Origin: Mycolicibacter nonchromogenicus
GTDB lineage: Bacteria; Actinomycetota; Actinomycetes; Mycobacteriales; Mycobacteriaceae
DNA: 64,000 nt
Assembly (NCBI RefSeq): GCF_002101775.1
Contig: NZ_LQPI01000028.1
Span: 1 to 64,000, forward strand
Reading direction: 5' to 3'
Part shown: in pieces, positions 8,825-18,239 of the stretch
How positions within the stretch are numbered: the first letter of the stretch is position 1
Layout of the letters: each line of letters begins with the position of its first letter
Position numbers and translations under genes: made by a program
The notes under the pieces: generated by a model
What the model was told of the DNA's origin: nothing
Database searches by the model: none
Seen by the model: the letters and a program-made list of their open reading frames with translations, nothing else

Positions 8825-10924
8825 ATGTCCGAAGGCAACGCCGACACGTCGAGTCTCTACCTCGCCGCTGCAGAGGGCGGTTCCGGAAAGTCCGTGCTTG
8901 CGCTCGGACTGCTGCACCTACTGGCCGCTTCATCGGCCCGGGTCGGGGTCTTCCGGCCGGTCGTGCGATCCCTGGACGAGCCCGATGGGCAACTCGAACT
9001 GCTGCTGGCCCATGCGACCGCCACCATCGACGACCACAGTTCCTGCCGCGGCGTGACCTACCAGCAGGTCTTCGCCGACCGGGAAGCGGCACTGGGCGAG
9101 ATCGTCGCGCGATTCCACAATGTCGCCCGGCAGTGTGACACCGTACTGATAGTCGGCAGCGACTACACCGACGTCGTCAACCCGAGCGAGCTGAGCTTCA
9201 ACGCCCGGATCGCGGTGAACCTGGGGGCGCCCCTGGTGCTGGCCATCAACGGCCACAACCGTGACGCGCAGGACGTCGCTGAGATCACGCAGCGGTGCGT
9301 AGCCGAAGTGGCTGCGGCACAAGCCCATCCGGCAGCGGTGATCGCCAACCGCTGCGATCCGGACCGGTTGAGCGAGGTCACCGAGGCGATCTCGTCCCGG
9401 TTGACCGACACCGACGTTCCGACGTTCGCGCTTCCCGAGGTGCCATTGCTGTCGGCGCCGACCATGGCCGAACTGTGCACCGCGCTCGAAGGCACCGTCT
9501 ACAGTGGCGACCCGGAACTGCTGCGCCGTGAAGCGCTCAGTGTCATGGTCGGCGGCATGACCGCTGAGAACATTCTCGATCGGCTGTCCGAGGGCCAGGT
9601 GGTGATCGTGCCGGCCGACCGCTCCGACGTGCTGCTGGCGTTGGTGAATGCCCATGAGGCACAGGGTTTCCCGTCTCTGGCGGGGATCATCCTCAACGGG
9701 GGTCTGCTGCCGCACCCCGCCATCGACAAATTGGTCAAGGGACTGCGGCCCACGCTGCCGTTGATCGCCAACCGCCATCGCACCTACGACACCGCCGAAA
9801 TGGTGTCCAACACCGGCTCAAGGATCACTGTCGACTCAATGCGCAAGATCGACACCGCGCTCGCCCTGGTCGCAGAACACATCGACGGCGCTGAGCTGGC
9901 CGAGCGGATCCGGGTGCCGACGTCGACCGTGACCACCCCGCAGATGTTCGAGTATCGGCTGCTGGAACGGGCCCGAGTCGCCCGTCGCCACATCGTGCTG
10001 CCGGAGGCCACCGATGACCGGATCCTGCTGGCGGCCGGGCGGCTCCTGTCGCGCGGGATCGTCGATCTGACTCTGCTCGGCGTCGAGGACGCGGTGCGCC
10101 GGCGTGGTGCCGAACTGGGTGTTGATCTGGATGCCGCGCGGGTGATCGACCCCGAGAGCAGCGATCTGCGGGACACCTTCGGCGCCGAGTACGCCCGCCT
10201 GCGCGCGCATAAGGGCGTCACCGAGGACCGTGGCCGCGAGATCATGCGCGACATCTCCTACTTCGGCACCATGATGGTGCACCTGGGGATCGCCGACGGA
10301 ATGGTGTCGGGAGCCGTGCACACGACGGCCCATACGATCAGACCGGCGTTCGAGATCATCCGAACCGCGCCCGGGGTGTCCACCGTGTCCAGTGTGTTCC
10401 TGATGTGTCTGGCCGACCGGGTGCTGGCTTACGGGGACTGTGCGGTGGTGCCCGACCCGACCGTCGAACAACTCGCCGACATCGCCATCTCTTCGGCGGC
10501 CACGGCGGCCTCGTTCGGCATCGAGCCCAGAGTTGCGCTGCTGTCCTACTCGACCGGCGAATCCGGTTCGGGCGCCGGCGTGGACAAGGTGCGGGCCGCA
10601 ACGCAATTGGTGCACGAGCGTCGCCCCGATCTGCTGGTCGACGGTCCGATCCAGTACGACGCCGCGGTCGACGAGGGGGTGGCTGCGGCCAAGCGGCCGG
10701 ACTCGCCGGTGGCCGGTCGGGCCACCGTGCTGGTGTTTCCGGACCTCAACACCGGTAACAACACCTATAAGGCGGTGCAACGCAGCGCCGGTGCACTCGC
10801 GATCGGTCCGGTACTGCAGGGGTTGGCCAAACCGGTCAACGACCTTTCCCGCGGAGCCCTGGTCGACGACATCGTCTACACCGTGGCCATCACCGCGATC
10901 CAGGCGCAGGGGGTGGCGCAGTGA
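8825..10924 (+). CDS. pta: Phosphate acetyltransferase
   Basis: Interconverts acetyl-CoA and acetyl phosphate. The 699-residue protein has the long three-part form: an N-terminal BioD-like P-loop domain ([14 protein letters not shown] near residue 19), a central DRTGG domain, and a C-terminal PTA catalytic domain from about residue 375 ([53 protein letters not shown]). It overlaps ackA by 4 bases (GTGA), so translation is coupled. This corresponds to the Rv0408-Rv0409 pair, which is not beside fadE25 in M. tuberculosis. Confidence 0.95.
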   Translation: MSEGNADTSSLYLAAAEGGSGKSVLALGLLHLLAASSARVGVFRPVVRSLDEPDGQLELLLAHATATIDDHSSCRGVTYQQVFADREAALGEIVARFHNVARQCDTVLIVGSDYTDVVNPSELSFNARIAVNLGAPLVLAINGHNRDAQDVAEITQRCVAEVAAAQAHPAAVIANRCDPDRLSEVTEAISSRLTDTDVPTFALPEVPLLSAPTMAELCTALEGTVYSGDPELLRREALSVMVGGMTAENILDRLSEGQVVIVPADRSDVLLALVNAHEAQGFPSLAGIILNGGLLPHPAIDKLVKGLRPTLPLIANRHRTYDTAEMVSNTGSRITVDSMRKIDTALALVAEHIDGAELAERIRVPTSTVTTPQMFEYRLLERARVARRHIVLPEATDDRILLAAGRLLSRGIVDLTLLGVEDAVRRRGAELGVDLDAARVIDPESSDLRDTFGAEYARLRAHKGVTEDRGREIMRDISYFGTMMVHLGIADGMVSGAVHTTAHTIRPAFEIIRTAPGVSTVSSVFLMCLADRVLAYGDCAVVPDPTVEQLADIAISSAATAASFGIEPRVALLSYSTGESGSGAGVDKVRAATQLVHERRPDLLVDGPIQYDAAVDEGVAAAKRPDSPVAGRATVLVFPDLNTGNNTYKAVQRSAGALAIGPVLQGLAKPVNDLSRGALVDDIVYTVAITAIQAQGVAQ

Positions 10925-12069
10925 CTGCGGCCGGTCTGGTGCTGGTGCTCAACTCCGGCTCGTCGTCGATCAAGTTCCAGTTGGTCGACCCGGTGGCCGG
11001 GACCGCCGTCCTGTCCGGGCTGGTGGAGCAGATCGGCGAGGCGGACGGCCCGGTGGCCGACCACGCCGCCGGACTGAAGCTGATCCACCAGCGGCTCGTC
11101 GACTCCGGTATCGACCTGGCCGCCGTCCGCGCCGTGGGGCACCGGGTGGTGCACGGGGGCAAGCTGTTCCACCGCCCCACCCTGATCACCGATGAGGTGG
11201 TCACCGAGGTGGAGCGGCTGGACGAGCTCGCACCGCTGCACAATCCCGCCAACGTGATCGGGATCGAGGTGGCGCGCAACGATTTCCCCGATGTCCCGCA
11301 CGTTGCCGTGTTCGACACCGGATTTTTCCATTCGTTGCCGGCAGCCGCCGCCAGCTATGCCATCGACCACGACGTCGCGATGCGATACGACATCCGCCGC
11401 TACGGATTTCACGGCACCTCGCACGAGTACGTCTCCGGTGAGGTCGCCATCCTGCTCGACCGCGACCCCGCCGAGCTGAATGTCATCGTGCTGCACCTCG
11501 GCAATGGTGCCTCGGCGTCGGCGATACGGGGCGGTGTGGCCGTCGAGACCTCGATGGGGCTGACCCCCTTGGAGGGTCTGGTGATGGGAACTCGCAGCGG
11601 CGACATCGACGCCGGAGTGTTGTTCCACCTCAACCGCGCTGCCGGGATGGGGGTCGATGAGCTCGACGAGCTGATGAACCGCCGTTCCGGGCTCAAAGGG
11701 CTCAGCGGGGTCAATGACTTCCGGGAACTCTTGGAGCGGCGCGAGGCCGGTGGAGCATTGGGCGAGGCGGCCGCGCTGGCCTACGACGTCTACTGTCACC
11801 GACTGCGCAAATACGTCGGCGCCTACTTGGCGGTGCTGGGCCGAGTCGACGCCATAGCCTTCACGGCCGGGGTGGGGGAGAACGCGCCCAGCGTGCGGGA
11901 GGATGCACTGGCCGGACTGGACGGACTGGGCATCGCCGTGGACCCCGAACGCAACCGCACAGGTAAGGGCGCCCGGATCATCTCGGCCGAGGGATCGCGC
12001 ACCACCGTCATGGTGGTTCCCACCAATGAGGAGCTGGCGATCGCGCGGGCCGCCTGGCAATTCGTGTGA
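10921..12069 (+). CDS. ackA: Acetate kinase
   Basis: Makes ATP and acetate from acetyl phosphate and ADP, completing the overflow pathway with Pta. The 382-residue ASKHA-fold protein shows [13 protein letters not shown] at the start, the acetyl-site [38 protein letters not shown] and a C-terminal [14 protein letters not shown]. Start GTG 10921 lies inside the pta stop. The stop region overlaps the histidine kinase start by 4 bases, so pta, ackA and the two-component genes look like one operon. Confidence 0.95.
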   Translation: MTAAGLVLVLNSGSSSIKFQLVDPVAGTAVLSGLVEQIGEADGPVADHAAGLKLIHQRLVDSGIDLAAVRAVGHRVVHGGKLFHRPTLITDEVVTEVERLDELAPLHNPANVIGIEVARNDFPDVPHVAVFDTGFFHSLPAAAASYAIDHDVAMRYDIRRYGFHGTSHEYVSGEVAILLDRDPAELNVIVLHLGNGASASAIRGGVAVETSMGLTPLEGLVMGTRSGDIDAGVLFHLNRAAGMGVDELDELMNRRSGLKGLSGVNDFRELLERREAGGALGEAAALAYDVYCHRLRKYVGAYLAVLGRVDAIAFTAGVGENAPSVREDALAGLDGLGIAVDPERNRTGKGARIISAEGSRTTVMVVPTNEELAIARAAWQFV

Positions 12070-13196
12070 CCTTCGCTCGCGACGTCGATCCGGTGAGCCC
12101 GCTGTGGCGGGCCGCGCAGGTTTTTCGGCTGCTCAGTTGCCTCTACGCGCTGGGATTTCAGTTCGCGATCAACGACGACCTGCGCCGGCCGGGGCTGGCC
12201 TGGGCGCTGTTCGCGGTGCTGATCGGCTTCAGCGGCCTGTGCGCGGTCGGTTATCTGCGCGGCTTCGCCCGCCGCCCGGCGTGGGTGATCGCCGAGGTCG
12301 TCGTGGTGGTGGCCCTGATGCTCTCCACCGAGGTGGTCGCCTCAAGACAGTGGGAACTCGACAACCAGACCTGGCCCACCACGCTGTGGGCCAGCAACGC
12401 CACCATTTCAGCTGCCCTGCAGTTCGGTTCGACCGGCGGCATGGCGACCGCGGCGGTGGTGAGCGCTGCCAGTGCTGTGGTGAAAGGCTACGTGAGCCTG
12501 AACTTCGGCCGTAACGCCACCATCATCGTCGAGCTCGCCCTGGGCTTGGCGGTCGGCATGGCTGCGCAGACGGCGCGACGGGCCCACGACGACCTGCAGC
12601 GGGCGACACGGCTGGCAGCCGCCACCGAGGAACGCGAACGGCTGTCGCGGCACGTCCACGACGGTGTCGTCCAGGTGTTGGCGTTGGTCACCCGAAGAGG
12701 GCGTGAAATCGGTGGCGCCGCGGCTGAATTGGCCGAACTGGCCGGCGAGCAGGAACGTGCGCTGCGCCGGTTGCTGAGTTCTCCGGACGTCACCGCAAAC
12801 ACCGAAGTCACCGGCGTCGACTTACGGGCCCTGCTGAGCCGTCGCGCGGACGATCGGGTGTCACTGAGCCTGCCCGGCACTCCGGTGCTGCTGGATCAGT
12901 GCACGGCCGACGAACTCGACGCCGCCGTCGGCAACGCATTGGACAATGTCCGGGCACACGCCGGTGAACACGCCCGGGCCTACGTGCTCTGCGAAGACCT
13001 GGGGGAGACGGTGACCGTCAGCGTGCGCGATGACGGTGTGGGCATCGTCGCCGGACGGCTGGAGGAGGCGGCCGGCCAGGGCCATGTCGGGGTGTCGAAG
13101 TCGATAGTCGGCCGGCTGGCGGCGTTGGGTGGCAGCGCCGTCTTGCACACCGAGGTCGGGGAGGGAACCGAATGGGAACTGACCATCCGACGGTGA
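12066..13196 (+). CDS. MacS-family sensor histidine kinase (NarL-partner type)
   Basis: A 376-residue membrane histidine kinase. The N-terminal 160 or so residues hold about five hydrophobic segments with no obvious extracellular domain, typical of the MacS/DUF5931 group. The dimerisation/phosphoacceptor region reads [16 protein letters not shown] with the HD motif of HisKA_3 kinases, and the ATPase part has DNVRAHAG and DDGVGI. It overlaps ackA by 4 bases and its own response regulator by 25. The signal is unknown; coupling to pta-ackA suggests a link to acetate or energy state, which is inference. Confidence 0.85.
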   Translation: MTFARDVDPVSPLWRAAQVFRLLSCLYALGFQFAINDDLRRPGLAWALFAVLIGFSGLCAVGYLRGFARRPAWVIAEVVVVVALMLSTEVVASRQWELDNQTWPTTLWASNATISAALQFGSTGGMATAAVVSAASAVVKGYVSLNFGRNATIIVELALGLAVGMAAQTARRAHDDLQRATRLAAATEERERLSRHVHDGVVQVLALVTRRGREIGGAAAELAELAGEQERALRRLLSSPDVTANTEVTGVDLRALLSRRADDRVSLSLPGTPVLLDQCTADELDAAVGNALDNVRAHAGEHARAYVLCEDLGETVTVSVRDDGVGIVAGRLEEAAGQGHVGVSKSIVGRLAALGGSAVLHTEVGEGTEWELTIRR

Positions 13197-13825
13197 TGGT
13201 GGTCGACGACCATCCGATCTGGCGCGACGCAGTCGCCCGCGACCTGGCGGATGCCGGCTTCGCTGTGGTCGCCACCGCCGATGGGGTGGACGCGGCGCGC
13301 CGCCGGGCCACAGCCGTGAAACCCGACGTGGTGTTGATGGACATGCGCCTCGCAGACGGTGACGGAGTGGCCGCCACCACCGCGGTTCTCCAGGTCTGCC
13401 CGACCGCTCGGGTGCTGGTGTTGTCGGCCTCCGACGAACGCGAAGACGTGCTGCAGGCGGTCAAAGCCGGCGCGACCGGGTACCTGGTGAAAAGCGCCTC
13501 CCGTGAGGAGCTGACGGATGCGGTGCGCGCCACCGCCGGAGGTCGCGCAGTGTTCACGCCGGGGCTGGCTGGGCTGGTGCTGGGCGAATACCGGCGTCTG
13601 GAGCGCAGTCCGGATGCCGGGCCGGCCACCCCGGCACTGACCGAGCGGGAGACCGAGGTGCTGCGGTACGTGGCCAAGGGCCTGTCCGCCAAGCAGATTG
13701 CCGAGCGACTCTGCCTGAGTCATCGCACCGTGGAAAACCATGTCCAGGCGACGTTCCGCAAGCTGCAGGTCGCCAACCGGGTGGAGCTGACCCGGTATGC
13801 CATCGAACACGGATTGGACAGCTGA
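13172..13825 (+). CDS. NarL/LuxR-family response regulator
   Basis: A 217-residue response regulator: receiver domain with VVDDHPIWRD, phosphoacceptor Asp in VVLMDMRLADGDG and the conserved Lys in GYLVKSAS, then a LuxR-type helix-turn-helix (LTERETEVLRYVAKGLSAKQIAERL) at the C-terminus. It is the cognate partner of the overlapping histidine kinase. A 14-base palindrome lies just after its stop and could be one of its targets. Confidence 0.88.
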   Translation: MGTDHPTVMVVDDHPIWRDAVARDLADAGFAVVATADGVDAARRRATAVKPDVVLMDMRLADGDGVAATTAVLQVCPTARVLVLSASDEREDVLQAVKAGATGYLVKSASREELTDAVRATAGGRAVFTPGLAGLVLGEYRRLERSPDAGPATPALTERETEVLRYVAKGLSAKQIAERLCLSHRTVENHVQATFRKLQVANRVELTRYAIEHGLDS

Positions 13826-13836
13826 CCGGCGAATTC

Positions 13837-13850
13837 GAGTAGTCCTACTC
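13837..13850. promoter_or_regulatory. GAGTAG-TC-CTACTC inverted repeat
   Basis: Perfect 6-base arms with a 2-base centre, 11 bases after the response-regulator stop and 38 bases before the DUF2339 gene start. Position and symmetry fit an operator for the downstream gene, possibly bound by the NarL-type regulator just encoded; this is inferred from symmetry alone. Confidence 0.35.
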
Positions 13851-13887
13851 ATCCGATTTTCGCCCGGAATGCGGCATCGTTGCCTGC

Positions 13888-15672
13888 GTGACCGAACCAC
13901 GTGACGTACTGCACCGGCTTACCGCGGAATGCCACGCATTGTCGTGGCAGCTCTACCGAGTCTCGACTGAACTCGCCGAACTGGACCGGCAACTGCACAG
14001 CCCGGCGCCGCAATTCGTCCCCACGGCTCCGATAGAACCCGCGGCCCCGATGGGCCCGGCAGCGCCGACGATGGGTCCGTGGGCGCCGGCCAGCATGCCG
14101 GCTCGGCCCGCGTCGCCCACCGACCTGGATCCGAAACCTGTTGGTGTGGTGGGTGACTCGGGATGGATCGGCAAAGTGCTGGCCGTCGCGGGAGTCGCGG
14201 TGACACTGGTCGGTGTGGTGCTGCTGCTGGTGCTGGCTGCCCAGGCCGGCATCCTGGCCCCACAGATCCGGGTGGCCGGTGGCTTCGCGCTCTCGGCGGC
14301 GCTGGTGGGCGCGGCATGCCGGTTGCACAGTCGGCCGGGTGGCCGGATCGGGGCCATCGCCGTGGCCGCCACCGGGATCGCCGCGGCCTACCTGGACATC
14401 ATCGCGATCACCGCCTACTACCAGTGGATACCGGCAGCGGCCGGGCTGGTGATCGCCGCGACGGCCGGCGGCGCCGGCCTGGCACTGGCGCGGCGCTGGA
14501 ACTCCGAACACCTCGGGGTGCTGGTGCTGGTCCCGCTGATCGCTCTGGCCCCGATCCTCACCGGAGACGTCGACCTGCTGTTGATCGGGTTCCTGCTGGC
14601 GCTGTCGGCGGCGGCGCTGCCGATGCAGCTGGGCAAGGACTGGACCGCGATGTTCGCGGCCCGCACCGCGGCTGCGACGCTGCCCCTGTTGCTGGCGCTG
14701 GTCGGCATCGGCGAAGACAACCGGGGGCTGCTCGCCGCTGCCTGCGCGGTGGGCGCGGTGCTGGCCCTCGTCAGCGGGCTGGTGGTGCTGCCCACCACCA
14801 GTAGGCCGGCTGCGATCGCGCTGCTGACGGCCGCCGGAACGCTTCCGGTATTGGCGGCCGGTGGCGCGGTGGACCAGGTTCCGGCCACGGTGCTGGCGGC
14901 GACGTTGTCGCTCGTTGTGCTGGCGGTCATCGGCGTTCACCGGGCACTGCCGCCGGTGGTCGTGCAGGTCTTCTCGGCACTGTCCGCAGTCGCCGCCCTG
15001 ATCGCGGTGGCCACGGCGTTCCACGGCTCGCTGCTGGCCCCGGTACTGCTGGCCATGGCCGTCGTCGTCGCGGCCGCCGGCCGACGCAGCGGGGAGGCGC
15101 GTTGGGTCGCAACGGGATTCGGATTCGTCGGGGTCATCGCCTATCTCGACTGCGTCGCGCCGGACACCCTGATCAGTGCGACCAAGATGTCGAGCGCAGA
15201 CACGGTGTCCACGCTGATCGCCAGCCTGCTGGTGATCGCGCTGGTGGTGGTGATGGCACGCGCCTACGCGCTCGCCGACAACACGAACCCCGCGAATACG
15301 CCGATCCTGGCGGTGGCCGGCGGGGCACTGATCGGCTATGCCGTGACCGCGTTCACCGTCACCGCGGGCGTCGCGATCGGAGGCACCGGCGGCGGGTTCC
15401 TGACCGGCCACATGGCCGCCACGCTCTGCTGGATCGTGATGGCAGCGGCCCTGCTGCGCTACGCGTTGCGCCTCGACGACCGCGGAAACCGCACCTGGGC
15501 GATCACCGCCGGATTGGCGCTCACAGCGGCCGCCACCGCGAAGCTGTTCCTCTTTGACCTGGGCACCCTCGACGGGATGTTCCGGGTCGCGGCATTCATC
15601 GTCGCGGGCCTGCTGCTGCTGGGGATGGGCACCGGCTACGCCCGCAGCCTGGCGCAGCAGGACGACCGGTAA
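13888..15672 (+). CDS. DUF2339-like polytopic membrane protein
   Basis: A 594-residue protein with a short cytoplasmic N-terminus containing a helical stretch (LTAECHALSWQLYRVSTELA), a Pro/Ala-rich linker (about residues 38-85) and then 14 or more hydrophobic helices to the C-terminus. This layout, with a coiled N-terminus followed by many helices, is that of DUF2339 membrane proteins. Function is unknown. Start GTG 13888 has only a weak ribosome site. It is 6 bases from the acyltransferase that follows, suggesting cotranscription. Confidence 0.75.
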   Translation: MTEPRDVLHRLTAECHALSWQLYRVSTELAELDRQLHSPAPQFVPTAPIEPAAPMGPAAPTMGPWAPASMPARPASPTDLDPKPVGVVGDSGWIGKVLAVAGVAVTLVGVVLLLVLAAQAGILAPQIRVAGGFALSAALVGAACRLHSRPGGRIGAIAVAATGIAAAYLDIIAITAYYQWIPAAAGLVIAATAGGAGLALARRWNSEHLGVLVLVPLIALAPILTGDVDLLLIGFLLALSAAALPMQLGKDWTAMFAARTAAATLPLLLALVGIGEDNRGLLAAACAVGAVLALVSGLVVLPTTSRPAAIALLTAAGTLPVLAAGGAVDQVPATVLAATLSLVVLAVIGVHRALPPVVVQVFSALSAVAALIAVATAFHGSLLAPVLLAMAVVVAAAGRRSGEARWVATGFGFVGVIAYLDCVAPDTLISATKMSSADTVSTLIASLLVIALVVVMARAYALADNTNPANTPILAVAGGALIGYAVTAFTVTAGVAIGGTGGGFLTGHMAATLCWIVMAAALLRYALRLDDRGNRTWAITAGLALTAAATAKLFLFDLGTLDGMFRVAAFIVAGLLLLGMGTGYARSLAQQDDR

Positions 15673-15678
15673 CCGACG

Positions 15679-16968
15679 ATGACAACCCTGCTGGGTTTCC
15701 CCGACCCCACCGAACTGGACGCGGCCACGCCGGCCGGACGCGATCGCGCTGTGGACGTCATGCGCATCACCGCGCTAGTGGGCGTCGTGGCCGGCCACAC
15801 CGTGATGGCCACCAGCGTCATCCGCGACGGCGTGCTGATCTGGGACAACCTCCTGACGGCCGCACCTGCGCTGGCGTGGCTGACCTGGCTCTTCCAGATC
15901 ATGCCGCTGTTCTTCTTCGCCGGTGCCGCCGCCTGCCTGACCACCTGGCGGCCGGGCGGCGACTGGGGCGGCTGGCTGATGAAGCGCTGCACCCGACTGT
16001 TCCGGCCGGTCTTCTACTACCTGGGGTTCTGGGCTGTGACTCTGGCGGTGCTGCACCCGCTGCTGCCGCAGCACGTCTACGAACCGGTGGCCGGGGTGAG
16101 CATTCAACTGTTGTGGTTCCTCGGTGCCTACGTGCTGGTGCTGGCCGCGATGCCGGTGCTGTACCGGATCGGCACCGCCGGAACACTTTTTGCCGGTGTC
16201 GTCGCGATCTACGCCGTGATCGCGGTGGTCGACACCCTACGGCTGCAACACCCGGCGCTGGCGCCGCTCGGATATCTCAACCTCGTCGTCTGGCTCATCC
16301 CAGCGCTGTTCGGTGTGGCCTATCGGCGGGCACTGCTGCCGGGGCGCACGGCGCTGACGATCGCGGTGCTCATGGTGGCGGTCGACGTCGCGCTGGTGCG
16401 CTTCGGGCCCTACCAGGTGAGCATGGTCGGCACCGGCGACCACCAGTTGTCCAACACCAACCCGCCGTCACTGCTGCTGGCCGGGCACGCGATCGCCATG
16501 AGCGCGCTGGCGATCTGGGCCGCGCCCCCGATTGCGCGGTGGGCCCAGCGACCCCGTGTCTGGTGGGCGGCCGCGGTCGGAAACTCCGGTGCCATGACGC
16601 TGTACCTGTGGCATATCCCGGTCCTGCTGGCGGTGCACCTGGTCTTCGACCAGCTGGGCTGGGCCCGCTACCCCGGTCTGCCGCATTTCGTGGTTGTCAG
16701 CGCCGCGCAGTTGATCCTGATGGCCGCCGTGATGGCGTTGTTGTTCGTGGTGCTGCGACCGCTGGAGAACACGGCGCTGCCCGGTTGGGATGCACCGATC
16801 TGCGCGGCGCCGGGCCGGGGCACCGCCGCCGGTCTCCTGCTCATGACGGCCGCAGCGGCAACGCTGATTGCGGTCAAATGGGGTCTCAAGGATGACGGGC
16901 TGGTGTGTGTGGCGGTCATGCTGGCCGCACTGGCCGGTGCACGGCTACTTGTCTTGAGGCGGTGCTGA
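15679..16968 (+). CDS. Acyltransferase family 3 integral membrane protein
   Basis: A 429-residue protein with about ten hydrophobic helices and the features of the acyltransferase-3 family, including [20 protein letters not shown] near the start (conserved His) and FFFAGAA with an Arg-rich loop after it. These enzymes move acyl groups onto sugars or other carriers at the membrane. A target cannot be assigned. It follows the DUF2339 gene closely. Confidence 0.8.
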   Translation: MTTLLGFPDPTELDAATPAGRDRAVDVMRITALVGVVAGHTVMATSVIRDGVLIWDNLLTAAPALAWLTWLFQIMPLFFFAGAAACLTTWRPGGDWGGWLMKRCTRLFRPVFYYLGFWAVTLAVLHPLLPQHVYEPVAGVSIQLLWFLGAYVLVLAAMPVLYRIGTAGTLFAGVVAIYAVIAVVDTLRLQHPALAPLGYLNLVVWLIPALFGVAYRRALLPGRTALTIAVLMVAVDVALVRFGPYQVSMVGTGDHQLSNTNPPSLLLAGHAIAMSALAIWAAPPIARWAQRPRVWWAAAVGNSGAMTLYLWHIPVLLAVHLVFDQLGWARYPGLPHFVVVSAAQLILMAAVMALLFVVLRPLENTALPGWDAPICAAPGRGTAAGLLLMTAAAATLIAVKWGLKDDGLVCVAVMLAALAGARLLVLRRC

Positions 16969-17048
16969 CCGAACCCAGGGGAGTGCCGGCCCAGTCGCAT
17001 TCGGTCGTATCAGGCCAGCTCGTGGCGGGTCGCGGTAGTGTTCGTCCT

Positions 17049-18161
17049 GTGAAACGCGGCCGATTGACGGTGCTGCCCGCCCTGCTGACCGTTGGCGCAC
17101 TGACGATTTCGGCCTGTGGGGATGGCTCGGCGCAATTGGTGTCCGCCGGGGACCCGGTGGCGGGTGTGGACTGCGGCGGCAAACAGGAATTGCACGCCGG
17201 CGGCTCGACCGCCCAGGCCGCCGCGATCGAACAATTCGCCTACGCCTATTCCCGGGCATGCCCCGGTCAGGCACTGGCCTACAAGGCCACCGGCGCCGCC
17301 ACCGAGGACTTCATCGCCGCCGAGATCGACCTGGCCGGCTCCGAAGTGGTCCTGGACCCCACCAAGACGCAGCCGGAACGGGCTGCGGAGCGGTGCGGCT
17401 CGCCGGCCTGGGAGCTGCCCCTGGTGTTCGGGCCGATAGCCGTCACCTATCACATCAGTGGGGTGACCAGCCTCAACCTTGACGGCGCCACCCTGGCGAA
17501 GATCTTCAACGGCAGCATCGGCAGCTGGGACAACCCCGCGGTCAAGGCGCTCAACCCCGGGGTCGCGCTACCCGCACTGCCCATCCACGTGGTGTATCGC
17601 AGCGACCGCGCCCCGAGCACCGCCAGCTTCCAGAAGTACCTCGACATCGCCTCCGACGGCGGGTGGTTCGCCGGCGGCGGCGACATGTTCAACGGCGGTG
17701 TCGGCGAAGGCGCCAGTGGGAACAACGCTGCCGCGGCGGCGCTGCAGGCCACCGACGGATCGATCGCCTATACCGAATGGTCGTTCGCGGTCGGCAAGCG
17801 GTTGCCCATGGCGCAGATCGTCGGCGCGGCCGGCTCGGCGCCGGTGGGGATCTCCGCCGAGTCGGTCGCCAAGACGATCGCCGGGGCCAAGTTCGTGTCC
17901 GACGCGAACCCGAACAATGACCTGGTGCTGGATGCGGTCTCCCTCTACCGGCCCGCCGAACGTGGCGCCTACCCGATCGTGACGGCGACCTATGAGGTGG
18001 TCTGCTCGAAATACCCCGACGCCGCCACCGGCACGGCGGTCAAGGCTTTCCTGCAGGCCGCGATCGGGCCAGGCCAGGACGGTCTGGACCAGTACGGTTT
18101 CATTCCGCTGCCGTCCTCGCTCACGTCCAGGCTCCTCAAGACGGTCAACGCCATCACGTGA
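17049..18161 (+). CDS. pstS2: Phosphate-binding lipoprotein PstS
   Basis: A 370-residue substrate-binding lipoprotein for high-affinity phosphate uptake. Start GTG 17049 ([10 protein letters not shown]) gives a proper signal peptide with lipobox ISAC and lipidated Cys23; the open frame upstream is not signal-like. Phosphate-site segments [29 protein letters not shown] and [13 protein letters not shown] are visible. Being directly upstream of a PknD-like kinase, it matches the Rv0932c-Rv0931c pair, which supports the name pstS2. No pstABC genes are in view. Confidence 0.88.
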   Translation: MKRGRLTVLPALLTVGALTISACGDGSAQLVSAGDPVAGVDCGGKQELHAGGSTAQAAAIEQFAYAYSRACPGQALAYKATGAATEDFIAAEIDLAGSEVVLDPTKTQPERAAERCGSPAWELPLVFGPIAVTYHISGVTSLNLDGATLAKIFNGSIGSWDNPAVKALNPGVALPALPIHVVYRSDRAPSTASFQKYLDIASDGGWFAGGGDMFNGGVGEGASGNNAAAAALQATDGSIAYTEWSFAVGKRLPMAQIVGAAGSAPVGISAESVAKTIAGAKFVSDANPNNDLVLDAVSLYRPAERGAYPIVTATYEVVCSKYPDAATGTAVKAFLQAAIGPGQDGLDQYGFIPLPSSLTSRLLKTVNAIT

Positions 18162-18184
18162 CCGGCGCCGGCGCCGGCGCCGGT
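18161..18184. repeat. 24-base perfect palindrome of GGCGCC units
   Basis: Sequence starts ACCGGCGCC and ends GGCGCCGGT; it is its own exact reverse complement and starts at the last base of the pstS2 stop codon. As RNA it can form a 10-base GC hairpin with a 4-base loop, between pstS2 and pknD. There is no U-tail, so it is not a classical terminator; it may stabilise the pstS2 transcript or limit read-through into pknD. Confidence 0.6.
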
Positions 18185-18239
18185 TAGTCTGGTGGCCGAT
18201 CTTTCGCCGCAGTGCGCGGTGTCGAAGGGAGCGTCGTCG

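Noticed and set aside
13849..15411. A 520-codon minus-strand frame opposite the DUF2339 gene
   Set aside because: Composition is Gln/Arg/His/Gly-rich and unlike proteins; it mirrors the hydrophobic codons of the real gene.
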